From the NCBI GenBank assembly GCA_020634885.1, contig JACKAW010000011.1, forward strand, positions 1-64,000: DNA of 64,000 nt. The letters are read 5' to 3'. The notes under the pieces are model-generated. The model had not been told where the DNA came from and ran no database searches. It worked only from the letters and a program-made list of their open reading frames with translations. This DNA is from Anaerolineales bacterium. Lineage in GTDB: Bacteria; Chloroflexota; Anaerolineae; Anaerolineales; Villigracilaceae. Numbering within the stretch: position 1 is the stretch's first letter; each line of letters begins with the position of its first letter. Both the position numbers and the translations under genes were made by a program. Of this stretch, positions 51,029-59,413 are shown one piece after another.

Positions 51029-51894
51029 GAAAAATAGAAGATGATAATAACGGCGACAGCCCAAAACAGCATGGAAACCTGAAAGGGGCGGTCTGAAAGC
51101 AGGATCTCTTCGGGGGTGCCGCCTGCTTTTTCCACTTCGATCAGGTACAGATAGCGGAAGATGGCATAGACCATGAATGGAATGGTGAGCATCATGGAGT
51201 GATTCGCAGGCACGTTTGGCGCGGAGAACGTGTAAAGCGAGTATGCAATAATGGTCATACCCGAAACGATCATAATATATTGGTTAAGCAGCGGCAGGGT
51301 GTAGCCGTCGAGCACTTTGCGGTGTGAGCCAGCGCCATCGGTAAGCAGGGCAAGCTCGGCGCGGCGTTTGCCAAAGCCGAGAAAGAGCGAAAGCAGGAAC
51401 ATCACAATATAGAGCCAGGGCGAAAAGCGTTCTACATGGATCAACGTTACACCCGCGCCCACGCGCATGACAAAACCGGCGGCAATGATCAATACATCCA
51501 AAATGGAAATATGCTTAAGCGCCATGGAGTAGGCAAGGTTGAGCACAAAATAAGCGCCTACGATGAGCGCAAACAGGGGCGCCAATAAATACGCAAAGAC
51601 CAAAGTAAAGATCACAAGAACAATGCCCGCCGCCCAAGCCGTATGTACAGATAATTTTCCCGAAGCAATGGGGCGGTTCTTCTTTTCGGGGTGCTGGCGG
51701 TCGGCTTCCACATCGGCGAGATCGTTGAAGATGTAAACGGAAGAGGATATCAGACAAAATAATACGAACCCAGCCAGCGTCCGCAGAAAAGAGTCAACCA
51801 CAAATAGTTGTTTATCGAAGACCAGCGCGGCAAAAATAAAAACATTTTTCGTCCACTGGCGCGGACGCATGGTTTTGAACAAGGCTTTTAACAT
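51025..51894 (-). CDS. UbiA prenyltransferase, decaprenyl-phosphate phosphoribosyltransferase-like
   Basis: A 289-residue integral membrane UbiA enzyme with nine predicted helices. MRPRQWTKNVFIFAALVF at the start and YIFNDLADVEADRQHP near 55-70 (metal- and diphosphate-binding NDxxDxxxD) are characteristic of DPPR synthases, which join PRPP to polyprenyl phosphate for arabinan-type glycans. The second Asp-rich loop, seen as GFGKRRAELALL and VLDGYTLPLL, also follows that subgroup. The genuine substrate could differ. It is coupled to the downstream mevalonate kinase by a 4-nt overlap and is divergent from tlyA, with only 29 bp between. Confidence 0.88.
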   Translation of the reverse strand: MLKALFKTMRPRQWTKNVFIFAALVFDKQLFVVDSFLRTLAGFVLFCLISSSVYIFNDLADVEADRQHPEKKNRPIASGKLSVHTAWAAGIVLVIFTLVFAYLLAPLFALIVGAYFVLNLAYSMALKHISILDVLIIAAGFVMRVGAGVTLIHVERFSPWLYIVMFLLSLFLGFGKRRAELALLTDGAGSHRKVLDGYTLPLLNQYIMIVSGMTIIAYSLYTFSAPNVPANHSMMLTIPFMVYAIFRYLYLIEVEKAGGTPEEILLSDRPFQVSMLFWAVAVIIIFYFS

Positions 51895-51911
51895 GGCGTT
51901 ATTTTACCTGA

Positions 51912-51917
51912 TACAAT
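51912..51917 (+). promoter_or_regulatory. -10 box of tlyA, leaderless arrangement
   Basis: TACAAT ends 6 nt before ATG 51924, within the 29-bp divergent gap. Confidence 0.5.
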
Positions 51918-51923
51918 ATTTTT

Positions 51924-52733
51924 ATGCCCAAAGTTCGGTTGGATGTATTACTTGTAGAAAAAGGATTGGCGGATTCGCGCGCCAAAGCGCAAGCCCTCAT
52001 CATGGCGGGACAGGTGAGAGTCGCGGGTCAGGTCGCGCTCAAGCCTGCCACAGCGGTTCAAGCCGATTCCACGCTGACGGTGGATACCGGTCCCAAGTTC
52101 GTTTCGCGCGGCGGCGAGAAAATTGAGGGCGCCTTAAATACCTTTGGCATTGCTGTCACCGGTTTTACCTGCGCCGATGTGGGATCATCCACCGGCGGGT
52201 TCACAGATTGCATGTTGCAGCACGGCGCGGTAAAGGTCTACGCCATAGATGTGGGCAAGGGCATTCTGCATTGGAAGCTGCGCAACGATCCGCGTGTGGT
52301 GGTGATGGAAGAAACCAATGCGCGTTTTGTTGAATCATTGCCGGAAAAGATAGATTTTGTTACGGTGGATGCTTCTTTTATTTCCTTGAAAACATTGCTG
52401 CCGGTGATCAAAAAATGGAAAGTGGAAAGCGGGATCGTGGCTTTGATCAAGCCCCAATTTGAAGCAGGCAGGAAGGAAGTCTCTCGGGGTGATGGGGTCA
52501 TCCGTGACCCGGAAATTCACCGGCAGGTATTGTTGGATGTATTGACCTTTGCCAAATTAGAGGGCTTTGGGCTGCGCGGCTTGGTGAAATCTTCACTGAT
52601 GGGTCCCAAAGGGAATGCCGAATTTTTGGTCTGGCTGGACATGACACCGAATGATGCCATTGTGGAAGAGTTGGTCAATCATGTAATGAAAGAGGAGATT
52701 GCCTTAGACGAAAAAGAAACGTCTGAGCAATAA
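51924..52733 (+). CDS. tlyA: TlyA family rRNA (cytidine-2'-O)-methyltransferase
   Basis: A 269-residue two-domain protein. Residues 1-60 are an S4 RNA-binding domain (VRLDVLLVEKGLADSRAKAQ in part), and residues 80-260 are an FtsJ-like methyltransferase with the SAM motif DVGSSTGGFTDCML near 86-99. KPQFEAGR near 178 is typical of TlyA. TlyA proteins 2'-O-methylate cytidines in 16S and 23S rRNA and are often mis-called hemolysins. The length is normal. The next gene starts 8 nt after its stop and is probably co-transcribed. Confidence 0.94.
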   Translation: MPKVRLDVLLVEKGLADSRAKAQALIMAGQVRVAGQVALKPATAVQADSTLTVDTGPKFVSRGGEKIEGALNTFGIAVTGFTCADVGSSTGGFTDCMLQHGAVKVYAIDVGKGILHWKLRNDPRVVVMEETNARFVESLPEKIDFVTVDASFISLKTLLPVIKKWKVESGIVALIKPQFEAGRKEVSRGDGVIRDPEIHRQVLLDVLTFAKLEGFGLRGLVKSSLMGPKGNAEFLVWLDMTPNDAIVEELVNHVMKEEIALDEKETSEQ

Positions 52734-52741
52734 CATACAAC

Positions 52742-53164
52742 ATGAATTGTCCCAAATGCGCTCATGAATTAGTTAAGAAATTTTACAAGGGCATGTTTGA
52801 AGTAGAGTCTTGCCCAAACTGCCGGGGCATGTGGCTGGATTTTTACGAACTGGATAAACTGGAAGATATTGTTTTTGAAGATGATGAGCATAAGGGGTCT
52901 TTGGTTCACTTTCAAAAGCAGACGGAGTATCCCTGCCCGCACTGCGGTAAAAATCTGGATGAATTTCAATACCGGCTCTTCGACCTTAAACTCGATACAT
53001 GCACAGTCAACGATCATGGTTTCTGGCTCGATGCGGGCGAAGATGAACGCGTAATGGATTTGATGCAAAAGCGTTCTGAGAATATTCAACGAAAACTAAG
53101 CGCCGAAGTGGAATGGAAGCAGATGCTGAAAGGCTTGCACTCATTTTTAGGAAAGAGAAAGTAG
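52742..53164 (+). CDS. Tandem zf-TFIIB-type zinc-ribbon protein
   Basis: A 140-residue cytosolic protein with two zinc-ribbon modules. The first is CPKCAHELV...CPNCRGMWLDFYEL (Cys 3, 6, 24, 27). The second is CPHCGKNLDEF...CTVNDHGFWLDAGE (Cys 61, 64, then Cys 82 with His in place of the last Cys). The GMWLD / GFWLD ends are hallmarks of the zf-TFIIB bacterial family. Its function is unknown. The C-terminal 35 residues are a basic helix. It is downstream of tlyA in the same unit, with the repeat-rich flank of the IS after it. Confidence 0.85.
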   Translation: MNCPKCAHELVKKFYKGMFEVESCPNCRGMWLDFYELDKLEDIVFEDDEHKGSLVHFQKQTEYPCPHCGKNLDEFQYRLFDLKLDTCTVNDHGFWLDAGEDERVMDLMQKRSENIQRKLSAEVEWKQMLKGLHSFLGKRK

Positions 53165-53239
53165 TTTGCACAGGACTTACGCAAAATCTTTTAGTCATGT
53201 GTAAAAGATGCGCTGTCGTTCGACAAGACAAAAAATCTT

Positions 53240-53275
53240 AACGCGAATGACGCAAATGAAGCGAATAGCACGAAT
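53240..53275. repeat. Four 9-nt tandem repeats
   Basis: aacgcgaat, gacgcaaat, gaagcgaat and agcacgaat follow one another directly. It is a degenerate short tandem repeat, just before a terminator. Confidence 0.65.
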
Positions 53276-53309
53276 AAAAAAGTCTCCCGTTTGTGCGGGA
53301 GACTTTTTT
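53276..53309. terminator. Terminator after the zinc-ribbon gene
   Basis: Stem aaaaaagtctcccg with its complement around a 6-nt loop, with flanking A- and T-runs. Confidence 0.9.
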
Positions 53310-53327
53310 ATATGATCTCTTGCATAA

Positions 53328-54224
53328 GAAATTATCTCAAAAGGCATTTTGAGCTAGTCTGCGAAACCAGAGCATAGTACAAGCAAGTTGAAGAAGTGCC
53401 AGATAATTTTTGGATTTCTTTTCGTAACGGATCAATAAACCGCGACATTTGGATAACCATGCTAACGTCCTTTCCACAACCCATCTTCGGGCAGGATACT
53501 TTTTTTACCCCTGCCCAACTTTTCTTCTCCAATACGGCGCACATGCCCAGTATAGTTATGTTTCTCTATCGCCGTTGCGCTGGTCGGGTTGTCATAGCCT
53601 TTATCCAAACACAGGTGTTGCGGCTTGGCCTTGGTCACGTTGGGTCTATCTATAATGATGCCTTCCAGCGTTTTATCCAACAATTTCGCATCATGGACAT
53701 TGGCTCCTGCAACCACGATCGACAGGGGACCACCCATGCGGTCTGTCAAAATGCTCTTTTTCGTGCCGTTTTTGCCTCGATCCGTTGGGTTAGCGCCAAT
53801 TTCATCCCCTCCCAGACGAGCCTTGCCCATCGTTCCATCGGCGGCTTGCCATTCCCAATCCACCAATCCCAATTCGGCACATTCTTCCACCAACAACGCC
53901 CAAATCTTGGGAAACAGTTCAATATCAACCCAATGTTGGAACGTTCGATGGATTGTGGAATCATCGCCATACACTCGCGGAATATGATTCCACTGACAGC
54001 CAGTGCGGATCCGAAAAATCAGGGCATCCAATACATTTCTCGGGTTGATTCGGGGTCTGCCCGTTTCCTTGGGCGGGTCAATTTCCAGAATAAGAGGTTC
54101 TATGCGCTCCCATAGTTCATCCGGAACTTCCCAGATTGTTGGCATTGGCTTCTTTTTCTTCATTTGTCGTTTTCCTTTGTTGGCACCAAAATTATATGCC
54201 TTCAAAGTGTTTTGAGATAGTTAC
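53328..54224. mobile_element. IS5-family insertion sequence (IS427/IS1031-like), 897 bp
   Basis: Terminal inverted repeats gaaattatctcaaaa (53328-53342) and gtaactatctcaaaa (54224-54210, reverse strand) match at 13 of 15 positions. A TAA flanks each end (53325-53327 and 54225-54227), which fits the TNA target duplication of these groups. One transposase fills it on the minus strand in two overlapping frames. Confidence 0.88.
53337..54163 (-). CDS. IS5-family transposase, two frames joined by -1 frameshift
   Basis: DDE transposase. Frame 0 begins at ATG 54163 (MKKKKPMPTIWEVPDELW, AAGGA 8 nt upstream) and runs to a stop at 53462, ending in GEEKLGRGKKS. It contains the first catalytic Asp (AADGTMGKARLG) and the second (CLDKGYD). 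The rest of the usual protein lies in the -1 frame, from about 53500 to TGA 53337: KYPARRWVVERTLAWLSKCRG..., carrying the catalytic Glu in VVERT. The switch can occur on seven A residues (53506-53500 on the minus strand), a typical slippery run. A longer frame to TTG 54205 is not supported. The alternative is a simple frameshift mutation in the A-run. Confidence 0.87.
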
Positions 54225-54284
54225 TAAGTGTTTTTGTCGCCTTGAGCAGGGTCAAAAACTGACTTTTGCAAGGAGGCTATTATT

Positions 54285-57188
54285 TTACTTTTCAGATCTT
54301 CGCAGGAAGAACTTGGTGATTTCTTCTGCAATGGCTGGCATCAGAGCCAACCCAACTACAAGGCTCCACTCCCGTCCGCTCAAGAAGTGAGTATTGAAGA
54401 TCGGCTGCAAGAATGGCACTGCACACACGAGCAGAAGCATGGTGATGGATATCCCAACAGCATACTGCATATATTTATTCGAGAATACCCCAATGGTAAA
54501 CAGAGATGCCCGTTCCGAACGAACCGTGTACGCGCGGAACAATTCAGCCAGTGAGAGGGTTACGAACGCCATGGTTTCAGCAGTCTGCACATCCACGCCG
54601 CGCCAATCATGATTAAGAACAAAAGAAAGCACATTTGCACCGGTTGGTAAAACCTCATCGGCGCCAAGATGCCATGCCAGCCCCATCACAAATGCACCCA
54701 ACACAGCGCCCGTTTGCATCACGGTTTGCACAGCAATGCCAATACCCATGGAGCGGTTGATGATCGGTTCCGATTTTGCGCGAGGCTTTCTATCCATAAT
54801 ATCGGGGTCACCCTTTTCCATGGCAAGCGCCAGAGCAGGAGCGCCGTCTGTAACAAGGTTGAGCCACAAAAGTTGAATGGCAGTGAGCGGTGCGGGCAGC
54901 CCTGCAAGGGTTGCAAGGAAAATAACCATGATCTCAGCAACGTTGGAAGAAAGCAGGAAGAACACGAACTTGCGAATGTTCGAGTAGATGATGCGTCCTT
55001 GCTCTACAGCAGAAACAATACTGGCATAGTTATCATCAGTTAGCACCATATCGGCAGTGCCTTTGGCAACATCGGTGCCGGTGATGCCCATTGCTACGCC
55101 AATATCTGCCCGTTTGATGGCAGGCGCATCATTTACGCCGTCACCGGTCATGGCAACGACCTCATCGTTGGCTTGCAATGCATCTACGATGCGCATTTTA
55201 TGCTCAGGAGAAACACGGGCAAAGACATCGGTATCTTCGATCACTTTGGCAAGTTCTGTGTCGTCAATATCGTCAAGCATGGCTCCGGTCATCACGCCTT
55301 TGCCGGGGCGCAGCAACCCAATCGATTCTGCGATGGCGCGAGCCGTATTGGGGAAATCGCCGGTAATCATCACCGTGCGAATGCCCGCCTCGCGTGCTTT
55401 TTCCAGGGCGGGCTTTACTTCTGTCCGAGGCGGGTCGATCATCCCCATCAAACCAACAAAGACAAGGTCTTTTTCCAATTCTTCCGTCTTCACTTGTTCA
55501 ATATTGTCAGGTACATCTTTATCCACCCGATAGGCAAACCCCAATACGCGCAATGCCGATTCGGTCATTTCATCATTGGCTGCCAAAATACGTTTTCGCA
55601 TTTCATCGGTCAGCGGTTTCGGCTCATCCTGCATGTTTTGGTACATTGAGCACAGGTCTAACACAATATCCGGCGCACCCTTAACAACAATGACATCCCA
55701 ATCTTTTTTATTTTCATCATAGAACGGCGAAATATCGCTGGAAGCCGGTTTGGTCACATCATGAATGGTGATCATGCGTTTACGTTCAGAGTCAAATGGA
55801 ACTTCGTTCTCGCGCGGGTAGGCAAGAGATACATCCACCTGAATGGCTCCTGCTTTGGATGCCGCAACAAGCAGCGCGCCTTCTGTCGGGTCGCCAACAA
55901 TGCGATAGGTTTGCTGTGAACCCGCTTCCCCCGTAATTTCGATCTCTGAGTCATTGTTCAAAACGCCAAGCCAAAGCGTGGAAAGAATGGCGGGATATTC
56001 ACGCACATCCACCGGCGTACCGTCCACCTCGAAGTTCCCATCAGGTGAGTATCCGGCTCCTGAAACGCTGACAAATTGTCCGTCAGCCCAGAGCCGCGTA
56101 ACCGTCATCTCGTTTTGCGTGAGTGTGCCGGTCTTATCCGAACAGATGACCGTGGCAGACCCCAGCGTCTCCACTGAGGAGAGTTTGCGAATGAGTGCAT
56201 GGCGTTGGATCATCTCGCGCATTCCCAATGCGAGTGAAATGGTCACTACAGCGGGCAAGCCTTCTGGCACGGCAGCAATCGCAAGGCTGATGGCAATGAT
56301 GAAAACTTCGGTGATCTCACCAGCAAAGGTCTTAAAATAATTAATAGGATCAGAAAATAGTGTGGCTGTTTCGGTATAGTTGAATAACGCAACGGCAAAG
56401 ACAATAAAGACCAACGCCAATGAACCAATGCTCAAGGTTCTGCCCAATTGGTCGAGCCTGCGCTGAAGCGGCGTTTCTTCGGCTTCAACATTTTGCAGCA
56501 TGGTGGCGATCAAGCCCAGTTGGGTGTTCATACCTGTGCTAATGACCACACCGCGCCCGCGCCCATACGAAACGACCGTTCCCATAAAAGCGGTATTCTT
56601 ACGGTCGCCAAGCGGAACATTCTTATCAAGCACAGTTGCCGCATTCTTTTGCACCGGCAAAGACTCGCCCGTGAGCGAGGCTTCTTCCACCCGCAAATTA
56701 ACCGATTCTAAAAGACGCAGATCAGCCGGAATAAAATTACCCGCCTCTAAAAAGACAATATCACCCGGCACCAGGTTATATGCCGGTACCGATTTATGTG
56801 AACCATCGCGCATGACATGAGCCTCGGGGGCTGCAAGTTTTTTCAATGCCGCAAGCGCCTGTTCTGCACGTTGTTCTTGAATAATTCCAAGAACTGCGTT
56901 TAATACGACAATTGCCATAATGGCAATCGCTTCCACATAATCACCCAGCGCCGCAGATATTACGGAAGCTACGATCAGAAGGATCACAACAAAATTATTT
57001 AATTGAGCCCACAAAATGGTAAGAAAGCCCGGGCGGGGCGCTTCACGAAGTTCATTTTGCCCATAGTGTTTAAGCCTTTTTTCGGCTTCTTCTGTACTTA
57101 GCCCCTCTTCAAATACTTCAAGGTGTTTCAGTGTTTCATCTGCGGTCAGCGCGTGAAACTCATGCTGTTGTTTTCCTTCATGTGTCAT
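54285..57188 (-). CDS. P2-type cation-transporting ATPase, probable Mn(2+) (or Ca(2+)) exporter
   Basis: A 967-residue P-type ATPase with about ten membrane helices. The actuator loop has SLTGESLPV, the phosphorylated Asp is in ICSDKTGTLTQNEMTV near residue 350, PEGLPAVVTISLALG is the M4 metal site, and MTGDGVNDAPAIKRADIGVAMG (in part) is the hinge. The M6 segment NLVTDGAPALALAMEKGD matches Ca/Mn-transporting PMCA/SPCA-like pumps. The yybP-ykoY aptamer in its leader argues for manganese export. AGGAG stands 6 nt before ATG 57188; two earlier ATGs lack such support. It is transcribed alone, with the IS beyond its 3' end. Confidence 0.93.
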   Translation of the reverse strand: MTHEGKQQHEFHALTADETLKHLEVFEEGLSTEEAEKRLKHYGQNELREAPRPGFLTILWAQLNNFVVILLIVASVISAALGDYVEAIAIMAIVVLNAVLGIIQEQRAEQALAALKKLAAPEAHVMRDGSHKSVPAYNLVPGDIVFLEAGNFIPADLRLLESVNLRVEEASLTGESLPVQKNAATVLDKNVPLGDRKNTAFMGTVVSYGRGRGVVISTGMNTQLGLIATMLQNVEAEETPLQRRLDQLGRTLSIGSLALVFIVFAVALFNYTETATLFSDPINYFKTFAGEITEVFIIAISLAIAAVPEGLPAVVTISLALGMREMIQRHALIRKLSSVETLGSATVICSDKTGTLTQNEMTVTRLWADGQFVSVSGAGYSPDGNFEVDGTPVDVREYPAILSTLWLGVLNNDSEIEITGEAGSQQTYRIVGDPTEGALLVAASKAGAIQVDVSLAYPRENEVPFDSERKRMITIHDVTKPASSDISPFYDENKKDWDVIVVKGAPDIVLDLCSMYQNMQDEPKPLTDEMRKRILAANDEMTESALRVLGFAYRVDKDVPDNIEQVKTEELEKDLVFVGLMGMIDPPRTEVKPALEKAREAGIRTVMITGDFPNTARAIAESIGLLRPGKGVMTGAMLDDIDDTELAKVIEDTDVFARVSPEHKMRIVDALQANDEVVAMTGDGVNDAPAIKRADIGVAMGITGTDVAKGTADMVLTDDNYASIVSAVEQGRIIYSNIRKFVFFLLSSNVAEIMVIFLATLAGLPAPLTAIQLLWLNLVTDGAPALALAMEKGDPDIMDRKPRAKSEPIINRSMGIGIAVQTVMQTGAVLGAFVMGLAWHLGADEVLPTGANVLSFVLNHDWRGVDVQTAETMAFVTLSLAELFRAYTVRSERASLFTIGVFSNKYMQYAVGISITMLLLVCAVPFLQPIFNTHFLSGREWSLVVGLALMPAIAEEITKFFLRRSEK

Positions 57189-57230
57189 GTGCATCTCCTG
57201 ATTTAATGGTTGGGAGGGCAAGCTGCTTAC

Positions 57231-57368
57231 AAAGAAAAAGCGAGACCATCACGCCTCCGTGATTGGTCTCGCCAAACGTTCATAACGTCCGCGCTGCCGA
57301 TGGTTTTTACATACCAATGGTTTGACGACAACACGCCCTGCGGGGAGGCAGGTGGCTACTCCCCAAAC
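57231..57368 (-). promoter_or_regulatory. yybP-ykoY (Mn2+) riboswitch with terminator expression platform
   Basis: Read on the minus strand, GGGGAGTAGCC (57364-57354), a TCGTCAAAC loop segment and the closing GGCGAGACC (57273-57265) occur in the order of this riboswitch class. GCGAGACC is also the 5' arm of a hairpin (57272-57240) followed by TTTTTCTTT. Metal-bound aptamer should hold that arm and prevent termination, so Mn2+ would switch the ATPase gene on. Confidence 0.85.
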
Positions 57369-57435
57369 ACGTTGAGTGTATCCATTGCCATTTGTATTGT
57401 CAAGCAAGGTCACAGACAAATGCGTAAGGAAAGAG

Positions 57436-57441
57436 TAAAAT
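57436..57441 (+). promoter_or_regulatory. -10 box of the 57449 gene, leaderless arrangement
   Basis: TAAAAT ends 7 nt before ATG 57449, with no ribosome binding site. Confidence 0.5.
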
Positions 57442-57448
57442 CCACGCC

Positions 57449-58069
57449 ATGACCAAAATAAAATCGCCCCTCGTGCTTTTTTTCATCACCGTCCTATTAA
57501 TTGCCATACTCGCCCTTTTCGGTCCCGAAGAACAATCGTTGGGATCAAATGTCCGACTGGTTTATTTACATGGAGCCTGGGTCCTCACAGCCGAAATCGC
57601 CTTCATTGCAGCCGCTCTCACCGGACTTTTAGGTCTGCTCCTGCAACGTGACCTTTTCCACACCTGGAGCGCCGCGCTCGGTCGCACTGGCATCATGTTT
57701 TGGCTAACCTACCTGCCCCTTTCTTTATTCGCAATGCAAGCCAATTGGAACGGGCTCTTCCTTGCAGAACCGCGCTTTCGTCTCGCCATGATCTTCGCCA
57801 TCACCGGCATTCTCTTACAACTTGGCTTGTGGGTATTCAACCTGCCCTGGCTCACCTCCCTCGGAAATATTTTCTACATCATCACCCTGCGGGTTATCTT
57901 TGCCACTGCCGAAAATATCATGCACCCACCGCCATCTCCAATTTTCAAATCAGGAAATTACACCATCATCGGATTTTTCATTGGATTAAATCTCCTCGCA
58001 TGGCTGGCAGCTTTCTTCCTCACCCGCTTCATGCTTACCTTCAAGCATGATACACAACCCAAACCTTGA
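57449..58069 (+). CDS. Six-helix membrane protein of unknown function
   Basis: A 206-residue integral membrane protein with six predicted helices (about 8-25, 42-66, 78-98, 110-130, 140-160, 175-198). The RLVYLHGAWVLTAEIAF segment in the second helix resembles the histidine-bearing region of CcmC/HemX-type haem-handling proteins, but the Trp-rich WWD signature is missing. I therefore leave it unassigned. Its stop overlaps the TTG start of the MFS gene by 4 nt, so both products are made together. Confidence 0.7.
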   Translation: MTKIKSPLVLFFITVLLIAILALFGPEEQSLGSNVRLVYLHGAWVLTAEIAFIAAALTGLLGLLLQRDLFHTWSAALGRTGIMFWLTYLPLSLFAMQANWNGLFLAEPRFRLAMIFAITGILLQLGLWVFNLPWLTSLGNIFYIITLRVIFATAENIMHPPPSPIFKSGNYTIIGFFIGLNLLAWLAAFFLTRFMLTFKHDTQPKP

Positions 58070-59208
58070 GACTACGCTTTCAACTTACCGGCTTCGTGCT
58101 CATCCGCACCATCCTGAATTCCGCTCACAGAATGGTGTATCCGTTTCTGCCTATCTTTGCCCGCAGCCTCGGCGTGGATCTCTCCACCATGTCCCTGCTC
58201 ATGACAGCCCGCTCCCTGCTTGGAGCCACCAGCCCGCTGCTGGGTCCCATTGCAGACCGTTACGGCAGGCGGTTTGGAATGTTAATGGGGTTGGGGATTT
58301 TCACAATCGGAATTAGCATAGTAGCCATACACCCAACATTCTGGACATTGGTCATAGCACTTGGTCTTGCAATCATCGGCAAATATATTTTTGACCCATC
58401 CATGCAAGCCTATTTCGGCGACCGCATTCCATACCACCAACGCGGCACCGCGCTTGCCATCACAGAAATGTCATGGTCGATGGCATTTATTATCGGGGTT
58501 CCAGTTGCAGGATATTTGATCGATACATTCGGCTGGTCCGCTCCATTCCCATTTTTCACGATCCTGGGATTAATCGCCTTCTTTGTAATTTGGCATGTTA
58601 TCCCCAAAGACGACACACACCACACACCCGTTACCACTTCCCACTCCGGGTATTTATCCATATTCAAGTCACCAGCCAGTGTAGCGGGCATATCCATTGC
58701 GCTGTGGGTCAGCGCGGCAAACGAGCTGGTCAATGTAATCTTTGGTGTCTGGTTGGAAGATTCTTTCGGTTTAAAAATAGCCGCACTGGCAGGAGCCTCC
58801 GCCATCATTGGAATATCTGAACTCAGCGGAGAAGGACTGGTTGCCCTGACCACAGACCGCCTGGGCAAGCCGCGCGCCCTTGCCATAGGGTTGGTCGCCA
58901 ATTCAATTGCAGCGATCCTTCTACCCTTCATTGGGCGGTCACAAGTCGGCGCACTAATCGGATTATTCCTTTTTTACATCTCTTTTGAATATATCATCGT
59001 CAGCCACATCCCCCTGGTTTCAGAACTTGCCCCAAGTGCCCGCGCAACCCTGCTCTCGCTCAACGTCACCGGGCATGCCCTGGGAAGGGCGCTTGGAGCT
59101 TTCTTAGCTGCAATTATTTATCAAAATACCGGTTTTCTCTTTGTAGCGCTCATGGCAGCATTTTTTAATATGATTGGAATTTTCGCTCTACAAAGGATAC
59201 AAAAATAA
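58066..59208 (+). CDS. MFS transporter
   Basis: A 380-residue major facilitator with 12 helices. Motif A appears as GPIADRYGRRFGMLMGLG near 60-77 and the helix-4/5 block as YFGDRIPYHQRGTALAITEMSW near 112. LTTDRLGKPRALAIG in the second half repeats motif A. It resembles drug or small-molecule exporters of the DHA1 type; the substrate is unknown. It starts at TTG, which overlaps the TGA of the preceding gene (TTGA); no ATG before it fits. The terminator after it is shared with the convergent pilin gene. Confidence 0.87.
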   Translation: MRLRFQLTGFVLIRTILNSAHRMVYPFLPIFARSLGVDLSTMSLLMTARSLLGATSPLLGPIADRYGRRFGMLMGLGIFTIGISIVAIHPTFWTLVIALGLAIIGKYIFDPSMQAYFGDRIPYHQRGTALAITEMSWSMAFIIGVPVAGYLIDTFGWSAPFPFFTILGLIAFFVIWHVIPKDDTHHTPVTTSHSGYLSIFKSPASVAGISIALWVSAANELVNVIFGVWLEDSFGLKIAALAGASAIIGISELSGEGLVALTTDRLGKPRALAIGLVANSIAAILLPFIGRSQVGALIGLFLFYISFEYIIVSHIPLVSELAPSARATLLSLNVTGHALGRALGAFLAAIIYQNTGFLFVALMAAFFNMIGIFALQRIQK

Positions 59209-59243
59209 AAAAAGCCCCGCCAGAAGGCGGGACCTTTTTTATT
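59207..59243. terminator. Bidirectional terminator between the MFS and pilin genes
   Basis: Core cccgcc / ggcggg with short extensions and T-runs on both strands. Confidence 0.82.
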
Positions 59244-59257
59244 ACAAAAAAGTAGAA

Positions 59258-59413
59258 TTACAGACCACCAAGGCTGGTGTTGATGGAGTTGAAGACGTTA
59301 CCGATTACGGGTCCGAGGATCATGAGCGCAGCGATAACAACGATAGCAACCAAAACAAGAATCAACGCATATTCAACCAAACCCTGGCCTTTTTCTTTGG
59401 GTGAGAACAACAT
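59258..59413 (-). CDS. Flp/Tad-type pilin, 51 residues
   Basis: A tiny type IVb pilin of the Flp family. The whole protein is a short basic leader (MLFSPKEKGQG), the prepilin-peptidase site before LVEY with the invariant Glu-Tyr, then one hydrophobic helix (ALILVLVAIVVIAALMI) and a short tail with NSINTSLGGL. It would be cleaved after the Gly by a TadV/PilD-type peptidase and assembled into thin pili by the Tad machine. No tad genes are adjacent. AAGGAG lies 9 nt before the ATG, with a promoter upstream at 59468-59495. Confidence 0.88.
   Translation of the reverse strand: MLFSPKEKGQGLVEYALILVLVAIVVIAALMILGPVIGNVFNSINTSLGGL

Noticed and set aside
53396..54115. Open frame of 239 codons on the plus strand of the IS
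   Set aside because: It is antisense to the transposase; the minus-strand reading gives a full DDE transposase with family motifs.
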